A stretch of 64,000 nt of DNA, from NCBI RefSeq assembly GCF_028716865.1, contig NZ_JAQUOY010000009.1:17579-81578 (forward strand), written 5' to 3'. Source of the stretch: Candidatus Methylomirabilis sp. (lineage in GTDB: Bacteria > Methylomirabilota > Methylomirabilia > Methylomirabilales > Methylomirabilaceae). The position numbers and the translations under genes are program-made. The notes under the pieces are model-generated. The model was given only the letters and a program-made list of their open reading frames with translations, was not told the origin of the DNA and did no database searches. This document shows positions 19,624 through 28,891 of this stretch, piece by piece (the stretch's first letter is position 1; each line of letters begins with the position of its first letter).

Positions 19624-21993
19624 TCACGCCTTCTCGATCCGAACCGCACACTTCTTAAAGTCCGGCTGCTTGGAAATAGGATCGTAGGCATCAAGCGTCA
19701 CCAGATTGATTAAAACATTTTCGTCAAAGAAAGGAACAAAGATCACTCCTTTCGGGACCGTGTTTCTTCCATCCAGTTGGGCCTTTGTGACGATCTCACC
19801 GCGGCGCGATTGGACACGGACTGAGTCGCCGGCCTTGATTCCCAAGGCGCCCGCGTCCTCGGGGTTGATCCACACGGGGGCAAAGGGGACGGCACGATGA
19901 AGCTCAAGGACTCTCCTCGTAATGGTCCCTGTATGCCAGTGTTCAAGAACGCGACCTGTCGTGAGCCACAAAGGATATTGCTTATCGGGCTGCTCGGCGG
20001 GTGGCTCATAGGGGCGCTCCCAGATTACGGCGCGGCCATCAGGCTGACCGTAAAAACGAACACCCTCGCCCTTCTTGACATACGAGTCGAACCCCTCCCT
20101 GTAGCGCCACCTGGTTTCTTTTCCTTCGACAACCGGCCAGCGCAGTCCGCCCCGGACCTTCGCATACACGTCATAGGGCGCGAGATCTTTTCCCGACCCC
20201 TGGCCAAACTTTCGATACTCCTCGAAGAGCGCCTTTTGCAGGGGCTCCTCCCCATAGGCAAACAGGTGTCCCAAATCAAGACGCTTGGCCAATTCAATAA
20301 TCTGCCAGAGATCGTCCTTCGCTTCACCAGGCGCGTCTACCATCTTGAACCAGTGCTGCGTGCGCCGCTCGGTGTTACCAACCATCCCCTCCTTCTCAAC
20401 CCACATGGCCGACGGAAGGATGAGATCGGCGTGCCGAGCGGTTTCGCTGGGATACACCTCGGAGACAACGATAAACCGCTCGCCTCCCTTTCGCGCACCC
20501 TTGCGATAGCGGCCCACATGGGGCAAGGTCTGAAAAGGGTTGGTGGTGTTGATCCATATGACCTTGATATCCCCGCGATCCAGCGCGCGAAACATCTCCA
20601 TGGTGTGGTAACCGGGCCTAGATGAAATCTTCTCAACTGGGACGTTCCAGATGTGCGCTGTTTTTTTGCGATGCTCTGGGTTCGCAATCAACATGCCGCC
20701 AGGAAGAGCGTGGGACAGTACTCCTACCTCCCGCGAAGTCCCGCACGCTGAAGGCTGCCCGGTCAGCGATAAGGGACCGTTGCCAGGCTCGGCAATTTTT
20801 CCGGTCAGAAGGTGGAGGTTATAGACAAGATTATTGATCCAGGTCCCGCGCACGTGCTGGTTGAAGCCCATCGTCCAACAGGACACGGCCTTACGCTTGG
20901 GATCGCCCAATAACCGGGCAATCTGACGGATCGTGTCAGCCGGGACGCCGGAGAGTTTTTCCGCATATTCCGGTGTATAGGTTTCCAGGAATTTCTTATA
21001 CTCCTCGAAACTGATCGGTTGCGCCTTGTCAGCAAAAGGTTTGTACGTCTTCCAACTGGTTTCCGAAGCCCCGCCATACTCAAAGTTATCCCCTACGCCA
21101 TAGCCGATTCCTGTCAGCCCCTTCTTGAAGGTGACATGCTGCTGAATAAATGCCTCATTTGCAAGTCCCTCTTTCACGATGATATGGGCCATGGCATTCG
21201 CGATAGCAAGATCCGAGTGAGGCTTGAAAATAGCGACGATATCCGCAGGTTCATCGGTGCTGCGGTTCAGATAGGTTTGCAGGCTGATGATCTTGACGTT
21301 GGAATCCTGGTGCTTTCGCTCAACCATCCGCGAATAGAGGATCGGATGCATCTCGGCGAAGTTTGAGCCCCAGACAAAAAAGGTATCGGTCAACTCAAAA
21401 TCGTCGTAACACCCCATCGGCTCATCCATGCCGAAGGTCGAGTAGAAACCGGCCACGGCCGAGGCCATACAGAGACGTGCATTGCTCTCGACGTTGTTGG
21501 AGCCTATCCCAGCCTTCATCAATTTATTGATGGCGTAACCTTCAAAGATGGTTGTTTGACCCGAGAAGTACACCGCTACCGACTCCGGACCATGTTGTTG
21601 GATAGTCTCTTTGAACTTAGAGGCCATGATATCCAACGCCTGATTCCAAGAGATCTTGACAAACTTGTTACCTTGGCGAAGCAGCGGTGCACTATAGCGG
21701 TCAGGGCCATAGAGAATTTTGGGTAAACTATAGCCTTTGATACAGAGAAGGCCTCGATTGACGGGAGCCTCCGGATCTCCCTTGACAGCTACCACCTTGC
21801 CTTCCCGAAGCCCTACCAGCACGCCGCATCCGACGCCGCAGAAGCGACAGGGGCTCTTCTTCCAGGCCTCTACTGCCGTCTCAGCAGCCTCCGCGAGACC
21901 CTCAGGGGTAGGGAGTAATGCATCAGGCGAGGAAATGATTGCCGCGCTTGCTCCCACCAAGGTCTTTAACAGTTCTCTACGAGAAAGTTTCAT
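19624..21993 (-). CDS. napA: Periplasmic nitrate reductase catalytic subunit NapA
   Basis: 789 residues from the ATG at 21993 (GGTGAGG upstream; earlier in-frame codons lie ahead of the Tat signal). A Tat signal SRRELLK starts the protein. The 4Fe-4S binding site CRFCGVGCG plus CIKGY is present, followed by SNARLCMASAVAGF, where the Cys is the molybdenum ligand, and EPMGCYDDFE, typical of NapA rather than respiratory NarG. C-terminal molybdopterin-dinucleotide binding is shown by LTTGRVLEHWHTGTITRR. It reduces nitrate to nitrite in the periplasm. It lies inside a heme d1 biosynthesis run, downstream of nirF, an arrangement that ties nitrate and nitrite reduction together. Confidence 0.95.
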   Translation of the reverse strand: MKLSRRELLKTLVGASAAIISSPDALLPTPEGLAEAAETAVEAWKKSPCRFCGVGCGVLVGLREGKVVAVKGDPEAPVNRGLLCIKGYSLPKILYGPDRYSAPLLRQGNKFVKISWNQALDIMASKFKETIQQHGPESVAVYFSGQTTIFEGYAINKLMKAGIGSNNVESNARLCMASAVAGFYSTFGMDEPMGCYDDFELTDTFFVWGSNFAEMHPILYSRMVERKHQDSNVKIISLQTYLNRSTDEPADIVAIFKPHSDLAIANAMAHIIVKEGLANEAFIQQHVTFKKGLTGIGYGVGDNFEYGGASETSWKTYKPFADKAQPISFEEYKKFLETYTPEYAEKLSGVPADTIRQIARLLGDPKRKAVSCWTMGFNQHVRGTWINNLVYNLHLLTGKIAEPGNGPLSLTGQPSACGTSREVGVLSHALPGGMLIANPEHRKKTAHIWNVPVEKISSRPGYHTMEMFRALDRGDIKVIWINTTNPFQTLPHVGRYRKGARKGGERFIVVSEVYPSETARHADLILPSAMWVEKEGMVGNTERRTQHWFKMVDAPGEAKDDLWQIIELAKRLDLGHLFAYGEEPLQKALFEEYRKFGQGSGKDLAPYDVYAKVRGGLRWPVVEGKETRWRYREGFDSYVKKGEGVRFYGQPDGRAVIWERPYEPPAEQPDKQYPLWLTTGRVLEHWHTGTITRRVLELHRAVPFAPVWINPEDAGALGIKAGDSVRVQSRRGEIVTKAQLDGRNTVPKGVIFVPFFDENVLINLVTLDAYDPISKQPDFKKCAVRIEKA

Positions 21994-22022
21994 AATCGGC
22001 ACCTCACCGTCACCGTATCCTC

Positions 22023-23249
22023 TCACATTCCGAACTTATGCGCCCGGCTGGTAAAAAAGATCCCGGAAGGATGAGCCGCCGGAAACTCCTTCAGTACCTT
22101 AAACGTCGTCGTATCATATACAACCACTTTGCCGCCATCCATCAAAGAGACGTAAGCAGCCTCTCCCTTCGGTGTGAACTGCGGGTGCGTGGCGCCGGGC
22201 CCGGGATTGAGCGTCTTGACAACCTTCATGCTCTCGACGTCAATGACATCGATCAGGTCTCCGTTTTTGCCGACAATGTCTACCCAGACCTGACGTCCGT
22301 CAGGTCGGACGACGGGATAGAGCGCGGTACCGCTGATCGGGATGGGCGTCAGCGGTGTCCAGTCGAGCGCCGAATACACCAGGACGGCCTCGCGTTTGAT
22401 TGCGGGAAGAAAGGCCAGCCGTCCAGCAAGCGCCCAGCCTTTGAGATGCGGAATTTTCCACAGTGGGACCTCTGGACCTTTGCCCTGCTCGGCCGGGATC
22501 GGAACGACCCGCTCGAGTTTCCATGTGTCAAGGAGCCCCATCCAGTCAGAGTCCAACAAGCCCACAATGTAGTAGCGCCCATCAGGACTAATCAGGGCAT
22601 CGTAGGGTGTCTTCCCGACATTCGCAAACTTTCGGATGACCGGAAAATCCTTTTTCCCTGCATCCACGACCCATACGCTGTTGCCATCCATCAAGGAAAA
22701 CACAAGGAGATTGCCCGGAGCGTCAACCAGCCCCACTACTCTGGACGGAAGCTCTTTTCCACCCGCGTCTGTATACACCGCCGGAATCGTCTTGACCAAC
22801 TCCAGCGTCTCAGCATCCAGAATACGCACCTCGCCGGGGACGTAATTACTGAGAGCCACGTACTTGCCATCCTGACTGATGACACCGCCGACGGATACCC
22901 CTCCCGCATTGACCTGCTTGACAAGTTTAAGCGTCAAGAGGTCGATCTTCGATACCTGGGCCTGGCGACCAATGACGTAGGCATAACGCGCGTCTGGCGA
23001 AAACTTTACGGTAGCATGGGTCAGGTTGCCGAGTCCGGAAATCCGCCCCAAAAGCTCCTGGCGGAAGGAGTCGATGATCAGAACACTGCCGGCCTCTCGT
23101 TCAACGACAACCACCAACGATGCCGTACCCCAACGCGGGTCACCGGCGCTCGACTGGATGGGAAGGCCGAGCGCAAAGAGAAAGAGAATGAGAAAAGTCT
23201 TAGCAACGTACTGGAAAAAGCGTGCCGACACGATTATTTTCCTTTCCAT
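22023..23249 (-). CDS. nirF: NirF, heme d1 biosynthesis protein
   Basis: 408 residues with an N-terminal hydrophobic signal/anchor (about 12-34). The beta-propeller is related to the d1 domain of NirS: repeated VVVVEREAGSVLIIDSFRQELLGRI, YAYVIGRQAQVSKIDLLTLKLV, HPQFTPKGEAAYVSLMDGGKVVVYDT. NirF is a periplasmic, d1-type-heme-binding dehydrogenase acting late in heme d1 formation. Its 5' end overlaps the 3' end of nirJ by 50 nt, suggesting translational coupling, although a later start inside the signal region cannot be excluded. It precedes napA by about 30 nt. Confidence 0.9.
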   Translation of the reverse strand: MERKIIVSARFFQYVAKTFLILFLFALGLPIQSSAGDPRWGTASLVVVVEREAGSVLIIDSFRQELLGRISGLGNLTHATVKFSPDARYAYVIGRQAQVSKIDLLTLKLVKQVNAGGVSVGGVISQDGKYVALSNYVPGEVRILDAETLELVKTIPAVYTDAGGKELPSRVVGLVDAPGNLLVFSLMDGNSVWVVDAGKKDFPVIRKFANVGKTPYDALISPDGRYYIVGLLDSDWMGLLDTWKLERVVPIPAEQGKGPEVPLWKIPHLKGWALAGRLAFLPAIKREAVLVYSALDWTPLTPIPISGTALYPVVRPDGRQVWVDIVGKNGDLIDVIDVESMKVVKTLNPGPGATHPQFTPKGEAAYVSLMDGGKVVVYDTTTFKVLKEFPAAHPSGIFFTSRAHKFGM

Positions 23250-24417
23250 CCGATAAGATCCCTAACTCCTCATCGCTCAGGTAGCATCCAGGGTCTGAGG
23301 CCCACAAGTCCCCGGTCGTCGCCTCCGCTCGTACTCTCGAATTGCCGCCGCACAGCTCAAGATACGGGCAGCGAGCGCAGCGACCTTTGAGGGATTGACG
23401 ACGATCCTTCAATGCACGCATGACTGGATCGGCCGTATCTTCCCAGATTGCCCCAAAACTCCTCTCACGGACATTGCCGAAGGAGTAATGGCTCCAAAAA
23501 GGATCGGCATGGACGTTCCCGAGGCTATCGATGTTTCCCAACGAGGTGCCGGAACTATTCCCCCCTTGACGTTGAAGAAGGCGAAAAACCGATTGCGCCC
23601 GCGCAGGGTCGGAGCGTCGCATCTTCAAATAGAGATAGACGCCATCGGCATCGTTATTGCCGGTGGTCACTTCGATCTTTACGCCACGGCGGTGAAAATC
23701 CTCAGCCCTTTGCATGAGATAATCGAGCGCGCCTTGCTGTTCCTCAGGCAAAAGATCGTCATGGATAAGTCCCGCTCCCCGTCCCGCATAGACCAGATGC
23801 GAGAAGTAGAGGCGATCCAGGTTCTCCTGCTCTGCCATGTCAAAGATCGCCGGCAGGTCAGGGAGTATCCGGCGGCAAAGAGCGGTCCGAATACCGACTT
23901 TCATCCCTTCATCGCGGGAGTGGCGCAGTCCTTGTAGCGCCAGCGCGAACGATCCCTGCATTCCGCGAAAGCGATCATGCACCTGCCCGATTCCATCCAG
24001 GCTCACGCCGACGTAGGTGATACCGGAACGCCGCAGCCTCTTCGCCGCCGCGGCGTCTATCAACGTCCCGTTCGTTGACAGCGCGCAACGCACCCCAAGA
24101 TCTTGGGCGTAATCCGCGAGTGTGTAGAGATCCTCCCGATATAAAGGATCCCCACCGGAAAGGATGAGTACCGGAATCCTGTAGTGGGCCAGGTCAGCAA
24201 TCAGCCGTTTCCCTTCGTCGGTCGTTAACTCATCGGCGTAGGCGCGGTCCTGTGATTGGCTGTAGCAGTGCAGGCAATGGAGGTTGCAACGTCGGGTAAG
24301 GTTCCAGATGACTATCGGCTTTTGGGCAGAGGGCGGCAAAGACAACCCGTCTTTCGGCCTCGGAAGCATTTCAGGGCCCTGAACCGGCCCACACGACAGT
24401 TCCGTAATCCTCAGCAT
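23200..24417 (-). CDS. nirJ: NirJ, radical SAM enzyme of heme d1 biosynthesis
   Basis: 405 residues. The radical SAM cluster motif CNLHCLHC (CxxxCxxC) is at about residue 44, followed by the glycine-rich LSGGDPLYRED SAM-binding element. A C-terminal SPASM-like Cys cluster (GRCARCPYLELCGGNSRVRA...DPGCYLSDEE) holds an auxiliary Fe-S centre. NirJ removes the two propionate side chains of didecarboxysiroheme during heme d1 synthesis; the related AhbD/AhbC enzymes of alternative heme synthesis look similar, but the nirS-nirF context favours NirJ. It is the first gene after nirS, separated from it by a hairpin. Confidence 0.9.
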   Translation of the reverse strand: MLRITELSCGPVQGPEMLPRPKDGLSLPPSAQKPIVIWNLTRRCNLHCLHCYSQSQDRAYADELTTDEGKRLIADLAHYRIPVLILSGGDPLYREDLYTLADYAQDLGVRCALSTNGTLIDAAAAKRLRRSGITYVGVSLDGIGQVHDRFRGMQGSFALALQGLRHSRDEGMKVGIRTALCRRILPDLPAIFDMAEQENLDRLYFSHLVYAGRGAGLIHDDLLPEEQQGALDYLMQRAEDFHRRGVKIEVTTGNNDADGVYLYLKMRRSDPARAQSVFRLLQRQGGNSSGTSLGNIDSLGNVHADPFWSHYSFGNVRERSFGAIWEDTADPVMRALKDRRQSLKGRCARCPYLELCGGNSRVRAEATTGDLWASDPGCYLSDEELGILSDGKENNRVGTLFPVRC

Positions 24418-24484
24418 TGCCGATAATCCAATCCTTAGTCTGCAATATTGACGAATCTAGGAACCATCATACCACGCAATAGAC

Positions 24485-24516
24485 TTCGGGGCGAGCCCAG
24501 AAGGACTCGCCCCGAA
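24485..24516 (-). terminator. Hairpin after nirS
   Basis: An 11-bp perfect stem (TTCGGGGCGAG / CTCGCCCCGAA) with a 10-nt loop lies 28 nt past the nirS stop. There is no long T-run on the minus strand, so it may be a partial terminator or an mRNA-stabilising 3' end that lets nirS be expressed above nirJ and the genes downstream. Confidence 0.6.
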
Positions 24517-24543
24517 GGTGTGATTCTTCAAACATAACCCCAG

Positions 24544-26181
24544 TTAATAGATGTCGCGCACTGTGTTATAGACGTTAAACTTGCCCGTCGGCGTGATGAT
24601 GCGCGGATCGTCGATCCTAGCTACTTCTTGAAGTGTCTTATCATTATAGACGACGATCTCGCTCTTACCGTCTTTCTTCCCCCACACGCTTATCCATACC
24701 TCGTCCCCGGCCTTGTTGAACTCGAAATGGACCGCGCGCCCTTTGTCCGAAACCTTCCAGCACTTCGGATCTTTGTCCATGTTCGCTTTCTCGAAGACGC
24801 AGACTTGCTTTTGAATGGCCGGATCACCGTTCAGGGCGTGGTCTACCCAGACATTTTTGCTCTTCGGATGCGTCTTGATAAACAGGCCGCCGCCTCCCAG
24901 GGTCTTGAGCTCCCTCACCTTTTTCCAGGCATACTCCTTGTGCTTGGCCGGATCGGTTCCGTAGACGGTAACCTTGCCTTCGCCGAGATGCGGAGTGCCA
25001 TTCACCGGACCGAATTTCGGATCGATCCAGTTGGCGCCGCGTCCCGGATGAGGCTTGATTCCCGATTCGAAGATCGCCTCCAGCTTGCCTTTCTCGACGT
25101 CGATCACGACCACCTTGTTCGCCATGTTAGCCGCCACCATGAAGTAGCGTTTGGTGCTGTCCCAGCCGCCGTCGTGCAGAAACTTCTCGCCTTGGATCTG
25201 GGTCATCTTGAGGTTCTTGAGATCCGAGTAATCGACAAGCCAGATCAGCCCGGTCTCCTTAATGTTAATGACCCACTCGGGCTTGAAGTGCGACGCCACG
25301 ATCGAGGCGACCCGGGGCTCGGGGTGATACTCCATGGTATCGTAGGTCATGCTCCGGCTGCTGATGACCTTCATCGGTTCCAGCGTGGCGCCGTCCAACA
25401 CAATGATCTGCGGCGGCCAATAGCAACCAATAACAGCAAGCTTATCCGTGAAGTCGCCCAGCTTGCCTTTATACTTACTCGTGTCAATAGAGCGCGCATC
25501 ACTGCATGGCTTCACCTCGGCGACCTTATCCGGAACCTTCATCCACAGGTCGATCATCGTCGCCCGGCCATCGCGGCCGATGGTGTACATGTAGCGTCCT
25601 GAAAAGGAACTGCGCGAGATATGGACCGCAAAGCCGGTCTTGACAGTGTTGACGATCTCCTTGGTGTCGCCGTCGATGATCGCCACCTGGCCGGCATCGC
25701 GGAGGGTCACGGCAAAAAAGTTCTGCCAGTCACGGTTATGCTCAGGCTTTGTGGGTCGCTTGTCCGGCGGCACGATCAGGCTCCAACTTTTCTTCATATC
25801 CGCCATGGAGAGCTCGGGTGGCACGGGCGGGTCGTGCTGGATGTAGCGAGCCATCAGGTCGACTTCACTGTCCGAGAGAATGCCTTGCCGACCCCAGTCC
25901 GGCATACCACCGCCTGTGCCGTTTGCGATGAACGCCTTCAGAACCGGCGTTGTTAACGCACGAGTTTTCGACGGCAGAAGCTGCGGGCCCGTTGCGCCTT
26001 TTCTCAAGACTCCGTGACAGCCCGCGCACCGATCGAAATAAATACGCTTGGCCGATTCAAGCTCACCCGGCGCCAACGGTGGAGCCGGCGGAAGCTCTGG
26101 CGCCGCAGGCGCCTGCTGGGCCAGCGCTGGAGCGACCCATAGCAACAGGGCTAACAACGCCAACATTGCCTTCCTCGCCAT
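24544..26181 (-). CDS. nirS: Cytochrome cd1 nitrite reductase NirS
   Basis: 545 residues from the ATG at 26181, which has AAAGGAG 8 nt upstream and starts the signal peptide (...WVAPALAQ). An N-terminal cytochrome c domain carries CAGCH at about residue 51 and the Met-ligand region (GGGMPDWG). It is followed by the eight-bladed d1 propeller (DWQNFFAVTLRDAGQVAIIDGDTKEIV, HISRSSFSGRYMYTIGRDGRATMIDLW, HDGGWDSTKRYFMVAANMANKVVVID, HPGRGANWIDPKFGPV). It reduces nitrite to NO in the periplasm, supplying the NO used by the Nod proteins encoded about 20 kb away. A possible FNR/Dnr site lies upstream. Confidence 0.95.
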   Translation of the reverse strand: MARKAMLALLALLLWVAPALAQQAPAAPELPPAPPLAPGELESAKRIYFDRCAGCHGVLRKGATGPQLLPSKTRALTTPVLKAFIANGTGGGMPDWGRQGILSDSEVDLMARYIQHDPPVPPELSMADMKKSWSLIVPPDKRPTKPEHNRDWQNFFAVTLRDAGQVAIIDGDTKEIVNTVKTGFAVHISRSSFSGRYMYTIGRDGRATMIDLWMKVPDKVAEVKPCSDARSIDTSKYKGKLGDFTDKLAVIGCYWPPQIIVLDGATLEPMKVISSRSMTYDTMEYHPEPRVASIVASHFKPEWVINIKETGLIWLVDYSDLKNLKMTQIQGEKFLHDGGWDSTKRYFMVAANMANKVVVIDVEKGKLEAIFESGIKPHPGRGANWIDPKFGPVNGTPHLGEGKVTVYGTDPAKHKEYAWKKVRELKTLGGGGLFIKTHPKSKNVWVDHALNGDPAIQKQVCVFEKANMDKDPKCWKVSDKGRAVHFEFNKAGDEVWISVWGKKDGKSEIVVYNDKTLQEVARIDDPRIITPTGKFNVYNTVRDIY

Positions 26182-26274
26182 GCCACTTCTCCTTTCGTTA
26201 GGTAGTGTCCCCAGGACTTTCATGGTTAGCGCGCTGACAGACCCCACTCATGACCTCACGTTGACTGGATGCTG

Positions 26275-26288
26275 TTTATACTGCTCAA
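26275..26288 (-). promoter_or_regulatory. Possible FNR/Dnr-type box upstream of nirS
   Basis: On the minus strand TTGAG-CAGT-ATAAA matches the FNR/Dnr consensus TTGAT-N4-ATCAA at 8 of 10 positions. It sits about 94 nt upstream of the nirS start, a plausible distance for an activator site. Chance occurrence cannot be excluded. Confidence 0.4.
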
Positions 26289-26527
26289 CTGTATGTTTCT
26301 ATGACTCGTGAGGCTATTTGGAACAGTCTCAAGCCGCATCGGGCGTGACTATCTCACTGCCAGCGTCTGCCTGTCAAGAGTTTTCTTGAGCCGTACCGGG
26401 CAACATATTTCGGTTGAAAGCGTCTGGACTGCAATGGTAGGGTAGGGATGGAGTTATGCGCCGTTTTTCAGCATACAACACCGGGAGGAGCCCGAGGACG
26501 GGAACGGGCGAGTCATGGAGACATGAG

Positions 26528-27571
26528 ATGTTTGAGACCATTGAATGGACGTCGGCAGGCGCGGTCCGGCTTCTGGATCAGCGCCGATTGCCGACGGAGG
26601 AAGTGTATGTCGAATGCCGCGATGCGGCGGCTGTAGCGCAGGCAATCCGATCGATGCAGATTCGCGGAGCCCCGGCAATCGGTGTGGCCGGCGCGATGGG
26701 CCTGGCGTTAGCGGCACAGTCGATCGGGGCCAGCAGTTTCGAGGAGTTCTACGCGGAGTTGTCGCGCCAGGGCGAGCTCCTACGCCGGACCCGTCCCACG
26801 GCTGTGAACCTGGCATGGGGAATCGAGCGGATGCAGCGATGCGCGGAACAACAGAAATTCCTGCCGATCCCCGAACTCGTCCGGACCCTCATCCGGGAGG
26901 CGCAACAGATCCGGGAGGAAGACATCCGGGACAACCAGGCGATCGGCGCGCATGGTCGTGGGCTTATCCCCGATGGGGCCGCCGTCCTGACTCACTGTAA
27001 CGCCGGCGCCTTGGCCACCGCCGGCTATGGGACCGCCCTGGGGGTCATCCGCGCGGCGCACGCGGCCGGGACCAGACTATCGGTGTGGGCCGGCGAGACA
27101 CGACCGTTTCTACAAGGCGCCAGACTGACTGCCTGGGAATTGCAGCAGGACGGCATCCCGGTTACGCTCATCACCGACAATATGGCCGGGCACCTGATGC
27201 AGCGGGGCGAGATCAATCTCATCATCGTCGGAGCCGACCGGATCGCTCGTAACGGCGATGTGGCGAATAAGATCGGAACCTACACCCTGGCCGTTCTGGC
27301 ACAAGCGCACGGGCTCCCGTTCTATGTCGCAGCCCCCCTGTCCACCCTGGATCTGTCGCTTCGTGATGGAGAGGCAATCCCAATCGAGGAGCGTGATCCC
27401 GAGGAGGTAACCAGTTGGGCGGGTGTCCGGACCGCGCCGGTGGGTGTGAGAGCGAGAAATCCCGTCTTTGACGTGACACCACACCGCTACATTACCGCCC
27501 TGATTACCGAGCGGGGGGTAGTCCGGCCGCCCTACGACACAAGCCTGGCCGCGCTGGTCGAGGCCCAGTGA
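26528..27571 (+). CDS. mtnA: S-methyl-5-thioribose-1-phosphate isomerase MtnA
   Basis: 347 residues from the ATG at 26528 (GGAGAC upstream; MFETIEW is the usual MtnA N-terminus). Family landmarks: [54 protein letters not shown] with the catalytic Cys, [10 protein letters not shown] with the catalytic Asp, and [23 protein letters not shown]. It isomerises methylthioribose-1-phosphate to methylthioribulose-1-phosphate in methionine salvage. No other mtn genes are adjacent. The DNA just after its stop is a relic of the transglycosylase gene that follows a second, deleted mtnA at 54 kb. Confidence 0.93.
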   Translation: MFETIEWTSAGAVRLLDQRRLPTEEVYVECRDAAAVAQAIRSMQIRGAPAIGVAGAMGLALAAQSIGASSFEEFYAELSRQGELLRRTRPTAVNLAWGIERMQRCAEQQKFLPIPELVRTLIREAQQIREEDIRDNQAIGAHGRGLIPDGAAVLTHCNAGALATAGYGTALGVIRAAHAAGTRLSVWAGETRPFLQGARLTAWELQQDGIPVTLITDNMAGHLMQRGEINLIIVGADRIARNGDVANKIGTYTLAVLAQAHGLPFYVAAPLSTLDLSLRDGEAIPIEERDPEEVTSWAGVRTAPVGVRARNPVFDVTPHRYITALITERGVVRPPYDTSLAALVEAQ

Positions 27572-27620
27572 GACTCGCCTGGGCCCGCGTCACAATGGTA
27601 GGGGTCTGATGGGGATGCTG
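27568..27620 (+). pseudogene. Relic of a lytic transglycosylase 5' end
   Basis: Beginning at the GTGA overlap with the mtnA stop, GTGAGACTCGCCTGGGCC and the following ~35 nt align with the signal-peptide codons of the intact transglycosylase (start 54009) with few changes. The frame stops after about 12 codons. The two mtnA-transglycosylase junctions are therefore duplicates of one ancestral locus. Confidence 0.65.
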
Positions 27621-27656
27621 TATCGTGCGCAGTACGGCAAAGAATAGGGATAGGGG

Positions 27657-28871
27657 ATGACGCTACAGGGCAAACAGCTCGTACTCGGCGTGACCGGGAG
27701 CATCGCCGCCTATAAGGCCGTGGAACTGCTGCGAGCGCTCACCACGGCAGGGGCCGGTGTCCGCGTCGTCATGACCGCCGCAGCGCAACGCTTTGTGAGC
27801 CCCCTGACGTTCGCCACCCTCTCACGACAGGACGTGCTGACTGACGACGGAGCCCGGGAGACTGAGGCGATCATGCCGCACCTCGCCGCAGCGCAGGAGG
27901 CCGACCTGCTCCTGGTAGCCCCCGCCACGGCCCACACCATCGCCAAGTTCGCCCAAGGGCTCGCCGACGATCTGCTGAGCACCCTCTTCCTGGCGACGAC
28001 ACAGCCGGTCGTGCTCGCACCCGCTATGGACGCGGCTATGGCCCGTCACCCCGCCGTTCAAGAGAATCTGGCGCGACTCCAGCGCTGGGGGGTGCACCTG
28101 GTGGGGCCGGCGACCGGGGCGCTCGCCTCAGGGCAGTGGGGTCCCGGTCGGCTAGCCGACCTCGATGAGATCCTGCAGGCCGTAACTGAATTGCTCAGCC
28201 CGAGCCAGGACCTGCGCGACGAGGTGGTCCTGATCACCGCCGGCCCGACGCGCGAGCCGCTCGATCCGGTCCGCTACCTGACCACCCGGTCCTCCGGCAA
28301 GATGGGCTATGCGCTGGCGGAGGAGGCGGTAGCGCGCGGCGCGCGGACCATCCTGGTTAGTGGCCCGACCGCCTTGCACCCGCCGCACGGGGTCGAGTGC
28401 CTCCAGGTTGAAACCGCCTTACAGATGCGTGAGGCCGTGTTCAGCCGCCTGGCGGAGGCCACGGTAGTCATTAAGGCCGCCGCAGTCAGCGACTATCGGA
28501 TCGCGCAGCCGGCGGACGCCAAGCTGCCGAAACGGGATACGCCTCTGACGCTGGAGCTGGTGCCGAACCCGGATATCCTCAAAGAGGTCGGCGCGAAAAA
28601 GGGCACGCGGATTGTCGTCGGCTTCGCGGCCGAGACCGGCGAACTCGTGCAACGGGCTTCCCGCAAGCTCACCACGAAGCAGCTCGACCTGCTCGTGGCG
28701 AACGACGTGAGCCAGGAAGGAGCCGGGTTCGCGTGCAACACCAATCTGGTAATCATCCTTGATCCGGCAGGGGGAGTCGAAGAACTTCCTCTGCTTCCCA
28801 AACGGCAGGTGGCGCGTCGCATCCTCGACCGCGTGGTGGGTCTCCGGAAAAAGATAGGGTATAGGAGTTAG
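27657..28871 (+). CDS. coaBC: CoaBC, phosphopantothenoylcysteine decarboxylase/synthetase
   Basis: 404 residues. The N-terminal flavoprotein domain (~1-185) has GVTGSIAAYKAVELLR and VAPATAHTIAKFAQGLADDLLST; the C-terminal CoaB synthetase domain has VLITAGPTREPLDPVRYLTTRSSGKMGYALAEEA, AAAVSDYR and KRDTPLTLELVPNPDIL. It joins Cys to 4'-phosphopantothenate and decarboxylates the product in coenzyme A synthesis. The residues equivalent to E. coli Asn125 and Cys158 are Asp (PAMDAAM) and Ser (LASGQWGPGR). My recollection is that such D/S variants occur in other phyla, so the enzyme may still be active. ATG with GATAGGGG upstream. Confidence 0.9.
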   Translation: MTLQGKQLVLGVTGSIAAYKAVELLRALTTAGAGVRVVMTAAAQRFVSPLTFATLSRQDVLTDDGARETEAIMPHLAAAQEADLLLVAPATAHTIAKFAQGLADDLLSTLFLATTQPVVLAPAMDAAMARHPAVQENLARLQRWGVHLVGPATGALASGQWGPGRLADLDEILQAVTELLSPSQDLRDEVVLITAGPTREPLDPVRYLTTRSSGKMGYALAEEAVARGARTILVSGPTALHPPHGVECLQVETALQMREAVFSRLAEATVVIKAAAVSDYRIAQPADAKLPKRDTPLTLELVPNPDILKEVGAKKGTRIVVGFAAETGELVQRASRKLTTKQLDLLVANDVSQEGAGFACNTNLVIILDPAGGVEELPLLPKRQVARRILDRVVGLRKKIGYRS

Positions 28872-28891
28872 GGTATAATGGGACATGCGAT

